IMG/VR virus record: IMGVR_UViG_3300038722_000002
Coordinates: 1 to 64,000 of that record
DNA length: 64,000 bases
Strand: one strand, 5' to 3'
DNA from: a virus
Shown here: one piece after another, positions 17,157 through 24,933 of the stretch
Layout of the letters: each line of letters opens with the position of its first letter
Position numbering within the stretch: position 1 is the stretch's first letter
Notes under the pieces: model-generated
Databases searched by the model: none
What the model saw: only the letters and a program-made list of their open reading frames with translations
Told to the model about the DNA's origin: nothing
Program-made: the position numbers and the translations under genes

Positions 17157-17579
17157 TCATAGCGACTCCACCTCATAGACTACCTCGTTGTAGCCACCCT
17201 TGATCTCAGCCAACCCATTCTTACCCGTGGCTGTAGTTGAAGCAGATCGAGCCTGAAGCGCCACAGTATAGGTTCCCGCCTGAAGCTCTACATTAGCGTG
17301 GACTGGCATGATTCCATAATGCTGTTCAGTACCAACGATATTACAACCAGTCACTGACCCCCTAATCTGGGAGCCGTTAAGTAGGAGCCTCATGGCTACC
17401 ATTACCGCCTTATCCTTTGTGCCATAAACTCCGCGATGATGACAATCAATATGCCCAGAGGCTCGGAAAATACTCGGCTCATCAATAGTGAACTCCCAGT
17501 TGAATTGAGAGATGGTTGTCATTGCCTCTGGGAGATCGGGCGACCACCCTTCAACTGATAATGCTTTACGCTGCTTCAT
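17157..17579 (-). CDS. Hypothetical fibre-tip-like protein, 140 aa
   Basis: The ATG at 17579 has GAGG about 10 bases upstream; an in-frame TTG at 17603 is possible but lacks a site. The protein is beta-rich (QFNWEFTIDEPSIFRASGHI, NVELQAGTYTVALQARSAST), like a C1q/TNF-type or fibre knob sandwich. It overlaps the end of the phospholipase-like gene. Role inferred from position only. Confidence 0.5.
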   Translation of the reverse strand: MKQRKALSVEGWSPDLPEAMTTISQFNWEFTIDEPSIFRASGHIDCHHRGVYGTKDKAVMVAMRLLLNGSQIRGSVTGCNIVGTEQHYGIMPVHANVELQAGTYTVALQARSASTTATGKNGLAEIKGGYNEVVYEVESL

Positions 17580-17859
17580 GGTAATTGAACCTCGTCCAGC
17601 CAAATAACCGAACTATTAGAAAAAAGAGAATTGCTTGAGTAAATCGGATTAGGCGTCGACCACCTTTATGTCGTAAGGTGTCTCGTTTCATTGCTAACCA
17701 AAACTTCCAGTCGCACTCAAAGCGATATAGCTCATCACCACCTTTAACATAACCTTCATCGTGTTTATTGCACGATGCCTCAAAGAACCAGTCAAACAAA
17801 AAAGACTTGATCCACCGAGGCATCCAAGCAGGGCCGCAACCATTAGGCTGCTGGGTCAT
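17566..17859 (-). CDS. Small protein with phospholipase A2-like active-site motif
   Basis: The 97-aa protein carries CNKHDEGY (Cys30, His33, Asp34, Tyr37), which matches the C-x2-HD-x2-Y core of the phospholipase A2 fold, where the His-Asp pair activates water. Further cysteines at 8 and 49 could pair with it. A hydrophobic segment follows at about 72-87 (RFTQAILFFLIVRLFGW). Such proteins are known in a few phages near tail genes, with unproven roles. It overlaps both neighbours. The Ca2+-binding loop cannot be recognised clearly, so enzymatic activity is an inference. Confidence 0.6.
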   Translation of the reverse strand: MTQQPNGCGPAWMPRWIKSFLFDWFFEASCNKHDEGYVKGGDELYRFECDWKFWLAMKRDTLRHKGGRRLIRFTQAILFFLIVRLFGWTRFNYHEAA

Positions 17860-18286
17860 AGGTATCCCATATCTGCATTGCTGCCAACTGTCCAGCCGAA
17901 AGTGCTGTTTTTAGCTCTCCAAGGGTAACAGGATGCTTCACATTATCAACCATAACCCAGCCAATGAATGGAATACCTTGGGCCTCCATCACCTCGATTG
18001 CGTTTCGGATATTGCTCTCATCCCTCTGTCGAACCTGCATAACTCGACCATCACCAAAATCATGGACTAACGCATCTAAATCTTGATCGCGTTTTTTCTT
18101 GGCTTCTATGTTGGCAAGATAGGACGCAAGTGATGAATCAGTCATGTAAGGTAAAATACCCTCGATGGTTTCATCTGCTAAATTTAGCTTCTCCATTTCA
18201 TCTAAAGTGTATTCAACACCACTAATTTCAACGCTTGTATTTTCAGGGTTTAACCATCTGTCAATTAACGCACTCATTATTTCCAT
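17843..18286 (-). CDS. DUF4376-like tail fibre assembly/accessory protein
   Basis: The C-terminal half (FGDGRVMQVRQRDESNIRNA, then GIPFIGWVMVDNVKHPVTLG and LKTALSAGQLAAMQIWD) closely matches the DUF4376 pattern, found in proteins encoded beside tail-fibre genes. The N-terminal 50 residues are acidic and may contact the fibre. It overlaps the upstream fibre gene by 10 bases, as expected for a fibre and its helper protein. Confidence 0.7.
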   Translation of the reverse strand: MEIMSALIDRWLNPENTSVEISGVEYTLDEMEKLNLADETIEGILPYMTDSSLASYLANIEAKKKRDQDLDALVHDFGDGRVMQVRQRDESNIRNAIEVMEAQGIPFIGWVMVDNVKHPVTLGELKTALSAGQLAAMQIWDTYDPAA

Positions 18287-18903
18287 CTCCCCTCAGCTAC
18301 AATGGAAGTCCAACAGCTACCACCAGTACCCGTCGCTGTTGTTACATAACGAATAGCAACTTCATCCTTGCTCGCTGCGGTTCCGCCATTCACCGTAAAC
18401 GCATAACCATTGCGATTGCCAGTGATATTATTAGCTGTAACATTTACCGAATGGGGTTCAGTCGCGACAGCTATAAAGCTGGTCGGATATTGCAATGTTA
18501 CATTAGTTGTTGTGGCAGTTGTAACAGGGACATTTCCTGCGAAAACTAATCTAAGCCGACCGCTAGGGTACTTATACTGAGTCCATGTATAAGAGCCTTC
18601 CGTCTCACGAGTTACAACAGGGTTGTCAATTGCTAGTTGCCATGTCCCTGTTAAGTCACCAACAGGATTGACGTTTGTGTTCGTTATATTGCAGACATAT
18701 AAGTTAGTGTCCGATTTGACTATACTAAGACCACCTGTATACTCCAAGGTGTTATCCCATTCAGTTACCACGTCCTGCGAATGAGTGAAGTCGTTTACAG
18801 TTATTTTCTTATCAGATCCCCCTTGTCTTAAATGTAAAAGGTCTGTCTTGTTAGTCGTAACTGTTGGGGGTAAATCAGGTAACTGTTTATCTAAATCTGC
18901 CAT
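18277..18903 (-). CDS. Tail fibre protein, 208 aa
   Basis: The N-terminal part (TTNKTDLLHLRQGGSDKKIT followed by VNDF) is a typical phage fibre start that binds the baseplate. The rest is beta-rich and ends with a knob-like region (YTWTQYKYPSGRLRLVFAGN, then TATGTGGSCWTSIVAEGRW). It is the first fibre gene after the baseplate genes, and the DUF4376-like protein follows it. Confidence 0.65.
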   Translation of the reverse strand: MADLDKQLPDLPPTVTTNKTDLLHLRQGGSDKKITVNDFTHSQDVVTEWDNTLEYTGGLSIVKSDTNLYVCNITNTNVNPVGDLTGTWQLAIDNPVVTRETEGSYTWTQYKYPSGRLRLVFAGNVPVTTATTTNVTLQYPTSFIAVATEPHSVNVTANNITGNRNGYAFTVNGGTAASKDEVAIRYVTTATGTGGSCWTSIVAEGRWK

Positions 18904-18905
18904 TA

Positions 18906-19265
18906 TTAATTAACCTTCTTAAAGTATTTAACTGTTTCTGCGCCTAGAACCTGAGAGTGAAACTCTTCCCAATCACCACCTAATCTTGCACTCACCGATG
19001 CGTCATCCTCTGTTGCCAATATCGTTGTGTAGACTGAACCTACTACATATAATTCATCTAGGTAACGCACCCATAGTCCTATTAGGTTAAGGGTTTGGTT
19101 TAAGAATTGACGGAAGGGGTTTTGTCTGTATAGGATTCCTGATAGTCGATATTCAGGAGGGACAACTGCCTTGTTGGTATAGGAAGTCTCCACCCCCTCA
19201 GAGTTAAGTTTGACTTCTACGACATCCTCTGTTGCAAAGTCAGGATAATCTGTGGGTTTACTCAT
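18906..19265 (-). CDS. Baseplate-fibre adaptor-like protein, 119 aa
   Basis: The start MSKPTDYPDFATEDVVEVKL and the later NPFRQFLNQTLNLIGLWVRY match a family of short proteins encoded between baseplate and fibre genes in many phages, which probably help attach fibres. Its ATG shares ATGA with the stop of the DUF2612-like gene. No enzymatic motif is present. Confidence 0.6.
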   Translation of the reverse strand: MSKPTDYPDFATEDVVEVKLNSEGVETSYTNKAVVPPEYRLSGILYRQNPFRQFLNQTLNLIGLWVRYLDELYVVGSVYTTILATEDDASVSARLGGDWEEFHSQVLGAETVKYFKKVN

Positions 19266-20041
19266 TGTGTGATCTCCTCAAGCACTTGGTATCGCAGTCT
19301 GCCACCATTATCCAGTGCTATATAATCGTCTTCGTTTGTTTTTATATACCCTAAGTAGATTCGGTACTGGGTATCAGATACTATATCGGCAAAGTAGTTT
19401 ATACTCACAGGATCGTCTTGTTCAGGGAGGAAGTAACTTGTATCTTCAAATTCACCTGTGACACCACTTATGGCTATATGGGCAGGCTCATCTGTAACCA
19501 GAAAATCGTCACCATCCACCTTCAGACGTGAGGTGGCCGCTGATGCCTCCCCGAACACCATAGAGCCGCCTTGATCGTCTACAGCTAGTAATCCCCTCAC
19601 CCCTACGGGGTTAAGTAGTTCTACTGTGGTTGCGGTTGTGTTATCAACAACACCTCCTGTTAAGGTGATCGACATAGCAGGCTGATGTTCCCATAGCTTT
19701 ACTGCGTCATATCCTGAGATAACTGATACTGCGCTCATAACACCATCAGGTGTACCGTCACAGGAATCTATGACAGATCTGGCTAATATCGCAGCCCTAT
19801 ACTTATCATCATCTCTCCCTTCTCTCAGCTCCCCTACAAGACGACCTAAGATGTCAAGTTGCTCGCCTACGGCTTCATATATGCCACGTTCGGTTAGGAG
19901 TTGCCACCGTTGGTCTTCCGATACCTGAATTGTCTCCAATATCGATTGTATGACACCTATTACTTTCTCTTTATCCTTCCATTGGTATAAGAGGTTTGCT
20001 AATCCTTGAGCAATTAAATCTTTCTTTAAAGGCTCGGACAT
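19262..20041 (-). CDS. Baseplate protein, DUF2612-like
   Basis: The 259-aa protein has GEQLDILGRLVGELREGRDD followed by KYRAAILARSVI, typical of DUF2612 and related baseplate proteins, which sit next to J-like wedge proteins in contractile-tail phages. A later VRGLLAVDDQGGSMVFG segment fits the same family. It starts two bases after the J-like gene ends. Confidence 0.7.
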   Translation of the reverse strand: MSEPLKKDLIAQGLANLLYQWKDKEKVIGVIQSILETIQVSEDQRWQLLTERGIYEAVGEQLDILGRLVGELREGRDDDKYRAAILARSVIDSCDGTPDGVMSAVSVISGYDAVKLWEHQPAMSITLTGGVVDNTTATTVELLNPVGVRGLLAVDDQGGSMVFGEASAATSRLKVDGDDFLVTDEPAHIAISGVTGEFEDTSYFLPEQDDPVSINYFADIVSDTQYRIYLGYIKTNEDDYIALDNGGRLRYQVLEEITQ

Positions 20042-20042
20042 A

Positions 20043-21491
20043 TTACGGCCCCACTGGATAAACGTCTTGGGTTGACCCTGAAGCTATCTCTGTAGAGCTA
20101 ATCTCTATGACATCCCCTGACCACATTCCTCCGTCAGGAGCATCACCTGAATTAGCCAAGGTTTGCATCTCTATGATAATATCCTCTAGCCCCGCTACAT
20201 TACTGTAAATAGGGCCAATCATACGTTTAGGGATAACATCTACACCTACACCTAACGAGTTCAAATGATCAGCAACAACTTGTTTGATAGTTACCTCTCC
20301 ACCACTTAGGTCGAAGCTCTCTTCGTCGTAGTATGTGTATGTGACCTGTACCGCTACATTGACACTCGTTGGACGTGTGAAGTAGACTGTCCGTTGCTGC
20401 CCATTGGGACGAGTTATGATGACCATAGTGTTACCTACAATCTTGATACCCGTTGGTTTGGTTTCCCATAGAACCGTAGCAATCTCTGTGTTGTCACCAC
20501 CTGATACGATAGGCTCATAGGACTTAGGAGGACGACCATCCACTTCAACACTCTCATCGTTCTCTACAAGGAAGGAGTCTGTGACACCTGCTATAGCTGA
20601 TAAAGCTGCTTCAATAGACTCAACGGTAGCTGTACCCGACAATGCGCGTGTGTTGATGATGCGGTTACGGAAGACTTCATCTGACTCTGTAAGATTGCCT
20701 GTGGTGAGAACTAATGGGTTAGTCACAGCAACTACAGTAGAAGGGACACCGACAACGATTTGTGTAATCGTATTAGCAGGTGCTAGTATGACACCAGCCT
20801 CTTCTGCCTCTATGTATATCTCCGCATCTACACTATCTACGCCAATGTATGTGATACTTGACACAGCTATTGTATTTACGGTAGAGGTTTCGATAACTAA
20901 TTCAATGTCGTCTACAATAGTTGCCGTATAAGGAACACCACTGTCAGCATCTATCTCCGCCTTCAAACCTGTGATGATTTCTAACGCTGTAGCATCTACA
21001 TCAGAGGTATACTCATATACCGTCCCGTTGACATCGATAGTGTACAGCTCAGAGTTATACAGGTTCTTAACTGTCATTACAGCTTTAAGACACGTTAAGG
21101 ATGAGAGTGTGTTATTGGTAACACTAAGATACCGATCAGAAGTGATAGGGTTAGCGAATATAGCCCCCGATGGAACTACAACACCGTTGCCTGCTGTAAC
21201 ACGTAAAAACCCCTGTGTCTTTCTTTCTTCAATCCTACGGTAGCCTAGTAGCGCACCTAAGTCATCTAGGTTCTTACCTTCTGCTTTCAGTAGGTTGAAA
21301 GCATCGTATACTGCCTGATCTAATTCTTCTCCGTCAGCAATAGCTTCTGCTATGATCTGAATAAACTGACCAAGGAGTGTATCATCAGATGTGTCAATCG
21401 AAGCGTCTACGTTAGCTTTTAAGTTGTTAATTAAGTCTTCAAGTATTTCTGGGTAGCGTCTAATGACCAACCCGTCAGCCGTTAAAGCCAT
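20043..21491 (-). CDS. Baseplate J-like wedge protein
   Basis: The 482-aa protein has the N-terminal DTSDDTLLGQFIQIIAEAIA and helical segment GKNLDDLGALLGYRRIEERK, then PSGAIF, all characteristic of the baseplate J (gpJ/gp6) family, the wedge subunits that form the ring of a contractile tail's baseplate. The length is usual for the family. It lies between the gp25-like and DUF2612-like genes, the standard order. Confidence 0.85.
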   Translation of the reverse strand: MALTADGLVIRRYPEILEDLINNLKANVDASIDTSDDTLLGQFIQIIAEAIADGEELDQAVYDAFNLLKAEGKNLDDLGALLGYRRIEERKTQGFLRVTAGNGVVVPSGAIFANPITSDRYLSVTNNTLSSLTCLKAVMTVKNLYNSELYTIDVNGTVYEYTSDVDATALEIITGLKAEIDADSGVPYTATIVDDIELVIETSTVNTIAVSSITYIGVDSVDAEIYIEAEEAGVILAPANTITQIVVGVPSTVVAVTNPLVLTTGNLTESDEVFRNRIINTRALSGTATVESIEAALSAIAGVTDSFLVENDESVEVDGRPPKSYEPIVSGGDNTEIATVLWETKPTGIKIVGNTMVIITRPNGQQRTVYFTRPTSVNVAVQVTYTYYDEESFDLSGGEVTIKQVVADHLNSLGVGVDVIPKRMIGPIYSNVAGLEDIIIEMQTLANSGDAPDGGMWSGDVIEISSTEIASGSTQDVYPVGP

Positions 21492-21502
21492 GCTCTCTCC
21501 TG

Positions 21503-21892
21503 TTAAAATTCAATAGGTAGGTCTTGGAAGGGGATAATCTCACCACTCTCTGTACTCGCTGTAAACGAGATTGAGAGCTGACGTGTGTTCATATCTAAGG
21601 TTGAGGTGTAATCTAAGAGTTTGACAATATGCTCTCTGCCGACTATCACACTCTTTATCTCAGCATCTACGATACGCTTATCAACTTTACCTAGTATCTG
21701 AAGACCGTTATTATCATTCTTCAAGTAAGGTGTTCCGAACAGGATATTAAACTTCCATTCGCCCCTGAAAGCCCGTAGAGCTATCTCTACTTGTTGCCTA
21801 CATAACTCTTCTATTGATTGTGTCTTTCGTATAATATTGTTAGTTAAATCTAAATCCCCTGTTTTGGGATCTATATAAAAGTCCAAGGACAT
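21503..21892 (-). CDS. Baseplate protein, gp25/W-like (DUF2634-type)
   Basis: The ATG at 21892 has AGGTG upstream; a GTG two codons earlier is possible. The 129-aa protein contains LDFYIDPKTGDLDLTNNIIR, EELCRQQVEIALRAFRGEWK and KSVIVGREHIVKLLDYTSTL, the pattern of small baseplate wedge proteins related to T4 gp25 and P2 W. It precedes the J-like gene, as usual. Confidence 0.75.
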   Translation of the reverse strand: MSLDFYIDPKTGDLDLTNNIIRKTQSIEELCRQQVEIALRAFRGEWKFNILFGTPYLKNDNNGLQILGKVDKRIVDAEIKSVIVGREHIVKLLDYTSTLDMNTRQLSISFTASTESGEIIPFQDLPIEF

Positions 21893-21990
21893 ATTCACCT
21901 AATGCCTCTGAGGGCGTCTGTATGCCCCGTAGAGGGCGTTTAAGAGTTGAGTAGTACAATGACCTTAGTTTACAATAGGAGCGCTTGTAG

Positions 21991-22263
21991 CTACCCTGAC
22001 GTGGCGTTAGAGCTACCTGATGATATACTATGTCCACAAGAGGTAGCGTCACCTTGTCTAGCCACTGCTATGCCGCCTGCAAAGACTGTAGAGGACGCTC
22101 CTGTAATCTTTGAGGATGCGTGAGGGCCAGAACCGTGTGCGGCTATGCTATCCCCCTTAACCGCTACATTGGAACCATTACACTTGACAGTGGATTGTCC
22201 TGCGCCTGTGATTACACCACCACCTGCTTTATCCACTCCAACTCTAGCCAGTGCATTTCCCAT
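21991..22263 (-). CDS. PAAR-domain spike tip
   Basis: The 90-aa protein has the PAAR repeat arrangement: GKALARVGVDK-type start (here MGNALARVGVDKAGGGVITG), then VAVKGDSIAAHG and ARQGDATSCGHS. PAAR proteins form the sharp conical tip on the baseplate spike and bind a metal ion through His and Cys residues. It follows directly after the spike gene (22273). About 90 bases without an obvious gene separate it from the gp25-like gene. Confidence 0.8.
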   Translation of the reverse strand: MGNALARVGVDKAGGGVITGAGQSTVKCNGSNVAVKGDSIAAHGSGPHASSKITGASSTVFAGGIAVARQGDATSCGHSISSGSSNATSG

Positions 22264-22272
22264 ACAACACCT

Positions 22273-22902
22273 CTAGTTTAAGTTGACTGTGGAGCCTGTA
22301 ATGTTAACAGCACCTACCGCAGCTATATTAATATCACCAGCAGAGTTTAGATTGAGGTTGCCGTTAGAATTGATAGTGGTTGTGCCCGTAACCGTTAAGT
22401 TGGCATCACCAGCTACCTGTCCCTCGATGTCCCCGTTATTTTTAAATTGATAACTAGACCCTGCGAATTTAAGTTCTACGTGATCTGGGTTAGGTGTTGC
22501 GTTGTTTTTATCTGTCCCAAACCCTGTTATGACAAAGGCATCAGTAATATTATGTGAGCGTGAAGTATTAGGTATGTTGCTCGTTTTACCGTCACTAGAA
22601 GCCCACTTATCTATATCCCGTTGTGAGAAAATGGCTAACACCACATCATCCTTTGCTACAGGCATTGTGAGCCATGCACCACCACCACCTAACATGTGAA
22701 CTGGGACTTCGAATACGCTTTGTGCAGGAAGGGATTTACCATCCTCGTACAACCTGTCAATTGTCACAGATATATCCACCACCTGTCTTGTCTCATAATT
22801 CTCCGTAGATGTTATGACTGCTGGGAGGGCGGTGTAGATTGAGTCCCTTGCGAATGCTTTAGCAATCCGTTGAACACTCTCTTGGAAATTAAAATCAAGC
22901 AT
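22273..22902 (-). CDS. Baseplate spike (gpV/Gp138-like)
   Basis: The 209-aa protein has an N-terminal OB-fold-like half (SIYTALPAVITSTENYETRQ, VFEVPVHMLGGGGAWLTMPV, DDVVLAIFSQRDIDKW), as in the Gp138 N-terminal family, and a C-terminal repetitive region (TVTGTTTINSNGNLNLNSAG) that reads as a beta-helix. This is the membrane-piercing spike below the hub; the PAAR gene follows. It overlaps the hub gene by 8 bases. Confidence 0.8.
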   Translation of the reverse strand: MLDFNFQESVQRIAKAFARDSIYTALPAVITSTENYETRQVVDISVTIDRLYEDGKSLPAQSVFEVPVHMLGGGGAWLTMPVAKDDVVLAIFSQRDIDKWASSDGKTSNIPNTSRSHNITDAFVITGFGTDKNNATPNPDHVELKFAGSSYQFKNNGDIEGQVAGDANLTVTGTTTINSNGNLNLNSAGDINIAAVGAVNITGSTVNLN

Positions 22903-23851
22903 TGAGGTTATGTCTCCTGAGAGAGATCTCAGTGTCCCAAGTATCTCCTTCCGTATCTAATCTATGTGTTATACCGAAGGGCTGGTATGTGCCGTTGTAA
23001 TCTATTCTATCCACCACTTCGATGAACCTGTCCAGATTGATACGTCCGTCTAGGAACGTAACCAATGTAACACCCTCTGTAGCTGCCGTATCTTGATCAG
23101 GAGTGCTGTTATTGTCACTAACTGGTTGCAACTGGCCTTTTATATTATCTGGGCCTATGCGTACCACACTGGCAAACGAAGGTGCTTCTTTAGGTTCTAT
23201 GTGTATCGTACCTAAACTGAGGTAAACTCTGTAATCTACTGCTACAGCAACTTCAGATAGTTTAGGTAAGAGAAACCCTTCGTATGTATGTCCTTTAGGG
23301 AGTTGTTGTTGAAGCCTTTTAGCCCCCTCTAAGGATGTATCTATAGGCTTGACAGGGATCTTAAACTCTTTCGCGGTATCAATAATCTGATTAAATACTT
23401 GCAGGTATGTGCTCTTAGGAGGAAGAGAACCCCCTATCCTTAAATTAATAGTCGAATGAGCTGAGTCTGCACAAACTATCTCAGTTATCAGGTCAGCCCC
23501 ATCTCTGCGGGTAAAGGTATTCCCTACTTGTCCCGTGAAGATTAAACTCAAGCTTTCCTGTGTGGCATACCCTGCGTACAAGAAGACACTAAACCCTTGT
23601 TGTATCTTAGCCTTAGTGTCTTTAGATAGATTATATAAAGATATCGTACAAGGACTTGAGGCACCACTTCCATTCTCCTTAGAGGAAGTAATGGTTGCTG
23701 CCATTCGCACACTATTTATCTTAATTGCAGACTGTGTAACCTCACTAGGGTTGGCTACAAGAGGGTTGGTTGTGTTGTAGACTTTCGTCTCTAAAGGTTC
23801 TCTTGAGTCCCCTATCAGGAGTTCATACTTTCTACCGAATAGTGTTGTCAA
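22895..23851 (-). CDS. Baseplate hub protein (gpD-like)
   Basis: The 318-aa protein has features of hub proteins that join tube and spike: SSPCTISLYNLSKDTKAKIQ, VFLYAGYATQESLSLIFTGQ and EIVCADSAHSTINLRIGG. The order sheath-tube-tape-hub-spike-PAAR supports the call. It is 318 aa, within the usual range, and shares ATGA with the upstream gene. Confidence 0.7.
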   Translation of the reverse strand: MTTLFGRKYELLIGDSREPLETKVYNTTNPLVANPSEVTQSAIKINSVRMAATITSSKENGSGASSPCTISLYNLSKDTKAKIQQGFSVFLYAGYATQESLSLIFTGQVGNTFTRRDGADLITEIVCADSAHSTINLRIGGSLPPKSTYLQVFNQIIDTAKEFKIPVKPIDTSLEGAKRLQQQLPKGHTYEGFLLPKLSEVAVAVDYRVYLSLGTIHIEPKEAPSFASVVRIGPDNIKGQLQPVSDNNSTPDQDTAATEGVTLVTFLDGRINLDRFIEVVDRIDYNGTYQPFGITHRLDTEGDTWDTEISLRRHNLNA

Positions 23852-24201
23852 GTCACACCTCTTTCCTCAAGCTCCTGTTTACTCCAATAGAGTAAGGAAT
23901 AATCTTTGTCTATACCGAAGTTATCGAACCCCAAAGGTCTATTACTGTTATTGTTACGGACAACTTCTAATTCACCCTCAAAGCCATCCAAGATGTAACC
24001 CTCTAGCAACCTCTGCGGTTCAAATATCTTGATACCACCTATAATCAATACTCCGAAAGCATTGTACAGGGAGATACGCCACCGTCCTTCACCTGCGTTA
24101 TCCCTTTGGTTATAGGAGTAGTCTATCTTGTAAGGCGTCTGGGCTAATGGCACAGAGTCTAGCTGGCTCGCTACCAAAGGGATGTTTAATTGAACTGGCA
24201 T
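23848..24201 (-). CDS. Baseplate protein, DUF6983-like
   Basis: The 117-aa protein has the layout IPLVASQLDSVPLAQTPYKI, RWRISLYNAFGVLIIGG and FEGELEVVRNNNSNRPLGFD, ending YSLLYW. This matches small baseplate proteins of the DUF6983 type, which lie at the tail-tube/hub interface. It overlaps the hub gene by four bases. Confidence 0.65.
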   Translation of the reverse strand: MPVQLNIPLVASQLDSVPLAQTPYKIDYSYNQRDNAGEGRWRISLYNAFGVLIIGGIKIFEPQRLLEGYILDGFEGELEVVRNNNSNRPLGFDNFGIDKDYSLLYWSKQELEERGVT

Positions 24202-24211
24202 TTCTATTCGC

Positions 24212-24922
24212 CTATGTGAGAGGTACTTGACTACTAATACTACTAGATATTGAATCCCTATCTATGACAGGGAACTTCCTATCTATGGGAGTATACCCGC
24301 CTTGCGAATCAGGGGGCGCTGGTTGAGACGAGCGACTAAGCGTAGTGTTTTCACGTTCTTGTTTTTCCTGAGCCGTCTTCTTGAAAGTAGCACCAGCAAC
24401 CTTGACAGTTGCCTCTGTAGCCTCCGTACCGAACCTAACTTGCTTGGCTTGGAAAGAAACCTTGTAGGCTTTAACTGTCCTATCTCTAGCAGTCATAACA
24501 CCGTGTGTGCTGTCCTGTGTGACAGAGAATCTTTCAAATAAGCAATTCTCCATTACATTGAACGAACCTAACGCACCGCTATCATCTACACCTACATCAC
24601 CTGTGATTAATGTTATAGGTTGTCCGACTTCCCACAACTTCTGAAGAATGTATAAGTATTCTCCTGTCGTTTTAATGGAACCAGACCCCGCACCTACATC
24701 TGTGATTACACCATCAAAGGTGGCTGTCTGGTTTCCTGTGAAGTAATGATCAGCTAGTGACTTATTATTAACACTAGAACCTTCAACTATATTATCAGTT
24801 ATGGTTGCTGGTGCTGTGCGGGTAATATTCCTTGTAGCGTTCATTACGAGGGTTTCTCTTGGCGCGCCCTCGCTCGTCTCCCTAAAAGGGTCTGTATACG
24901 ATATAAAAAATAAATTAGCCAT
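24212..24922 (-). CDS. Tail tube-hub connector / baseplate protein
   Basis: The 236-aa protein has TATFDGVITDVGAGSGSIKT, LQKLWEVGQPITLITGD and FERFSVTQDSTHGVMTARDR, a pattern known from proteins encoded just after the tape measure in phages with Dit- or LysM-like connectors. The C-terminal end is low in complexity (Ser, Pro, Gln). The role is inferred from position. Confidence 0.6.
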   Translation of the reverse strand: MANLFFISYTDPFRETSEGAPRETLVMNATRNITRTAPATITDNIVEGSSVNNKSLADHYFTGNQTATFDGVITDVGAGSGSIKTTGEYLYILQKLWEVGQPITLITGDVGVDDSGALGSFNVMENCLFERFSVTQDSTHGVMTARDRTVKAYKVSFQAKQVRFGTEATEATVKVAGATFKKTAQEKQERENTTLSRSSQPAPPDSQGGYTPIDRKFPVIDRDSISSSISSQVPLT

Positions 24923-24933
24923 AAAGATCCATA

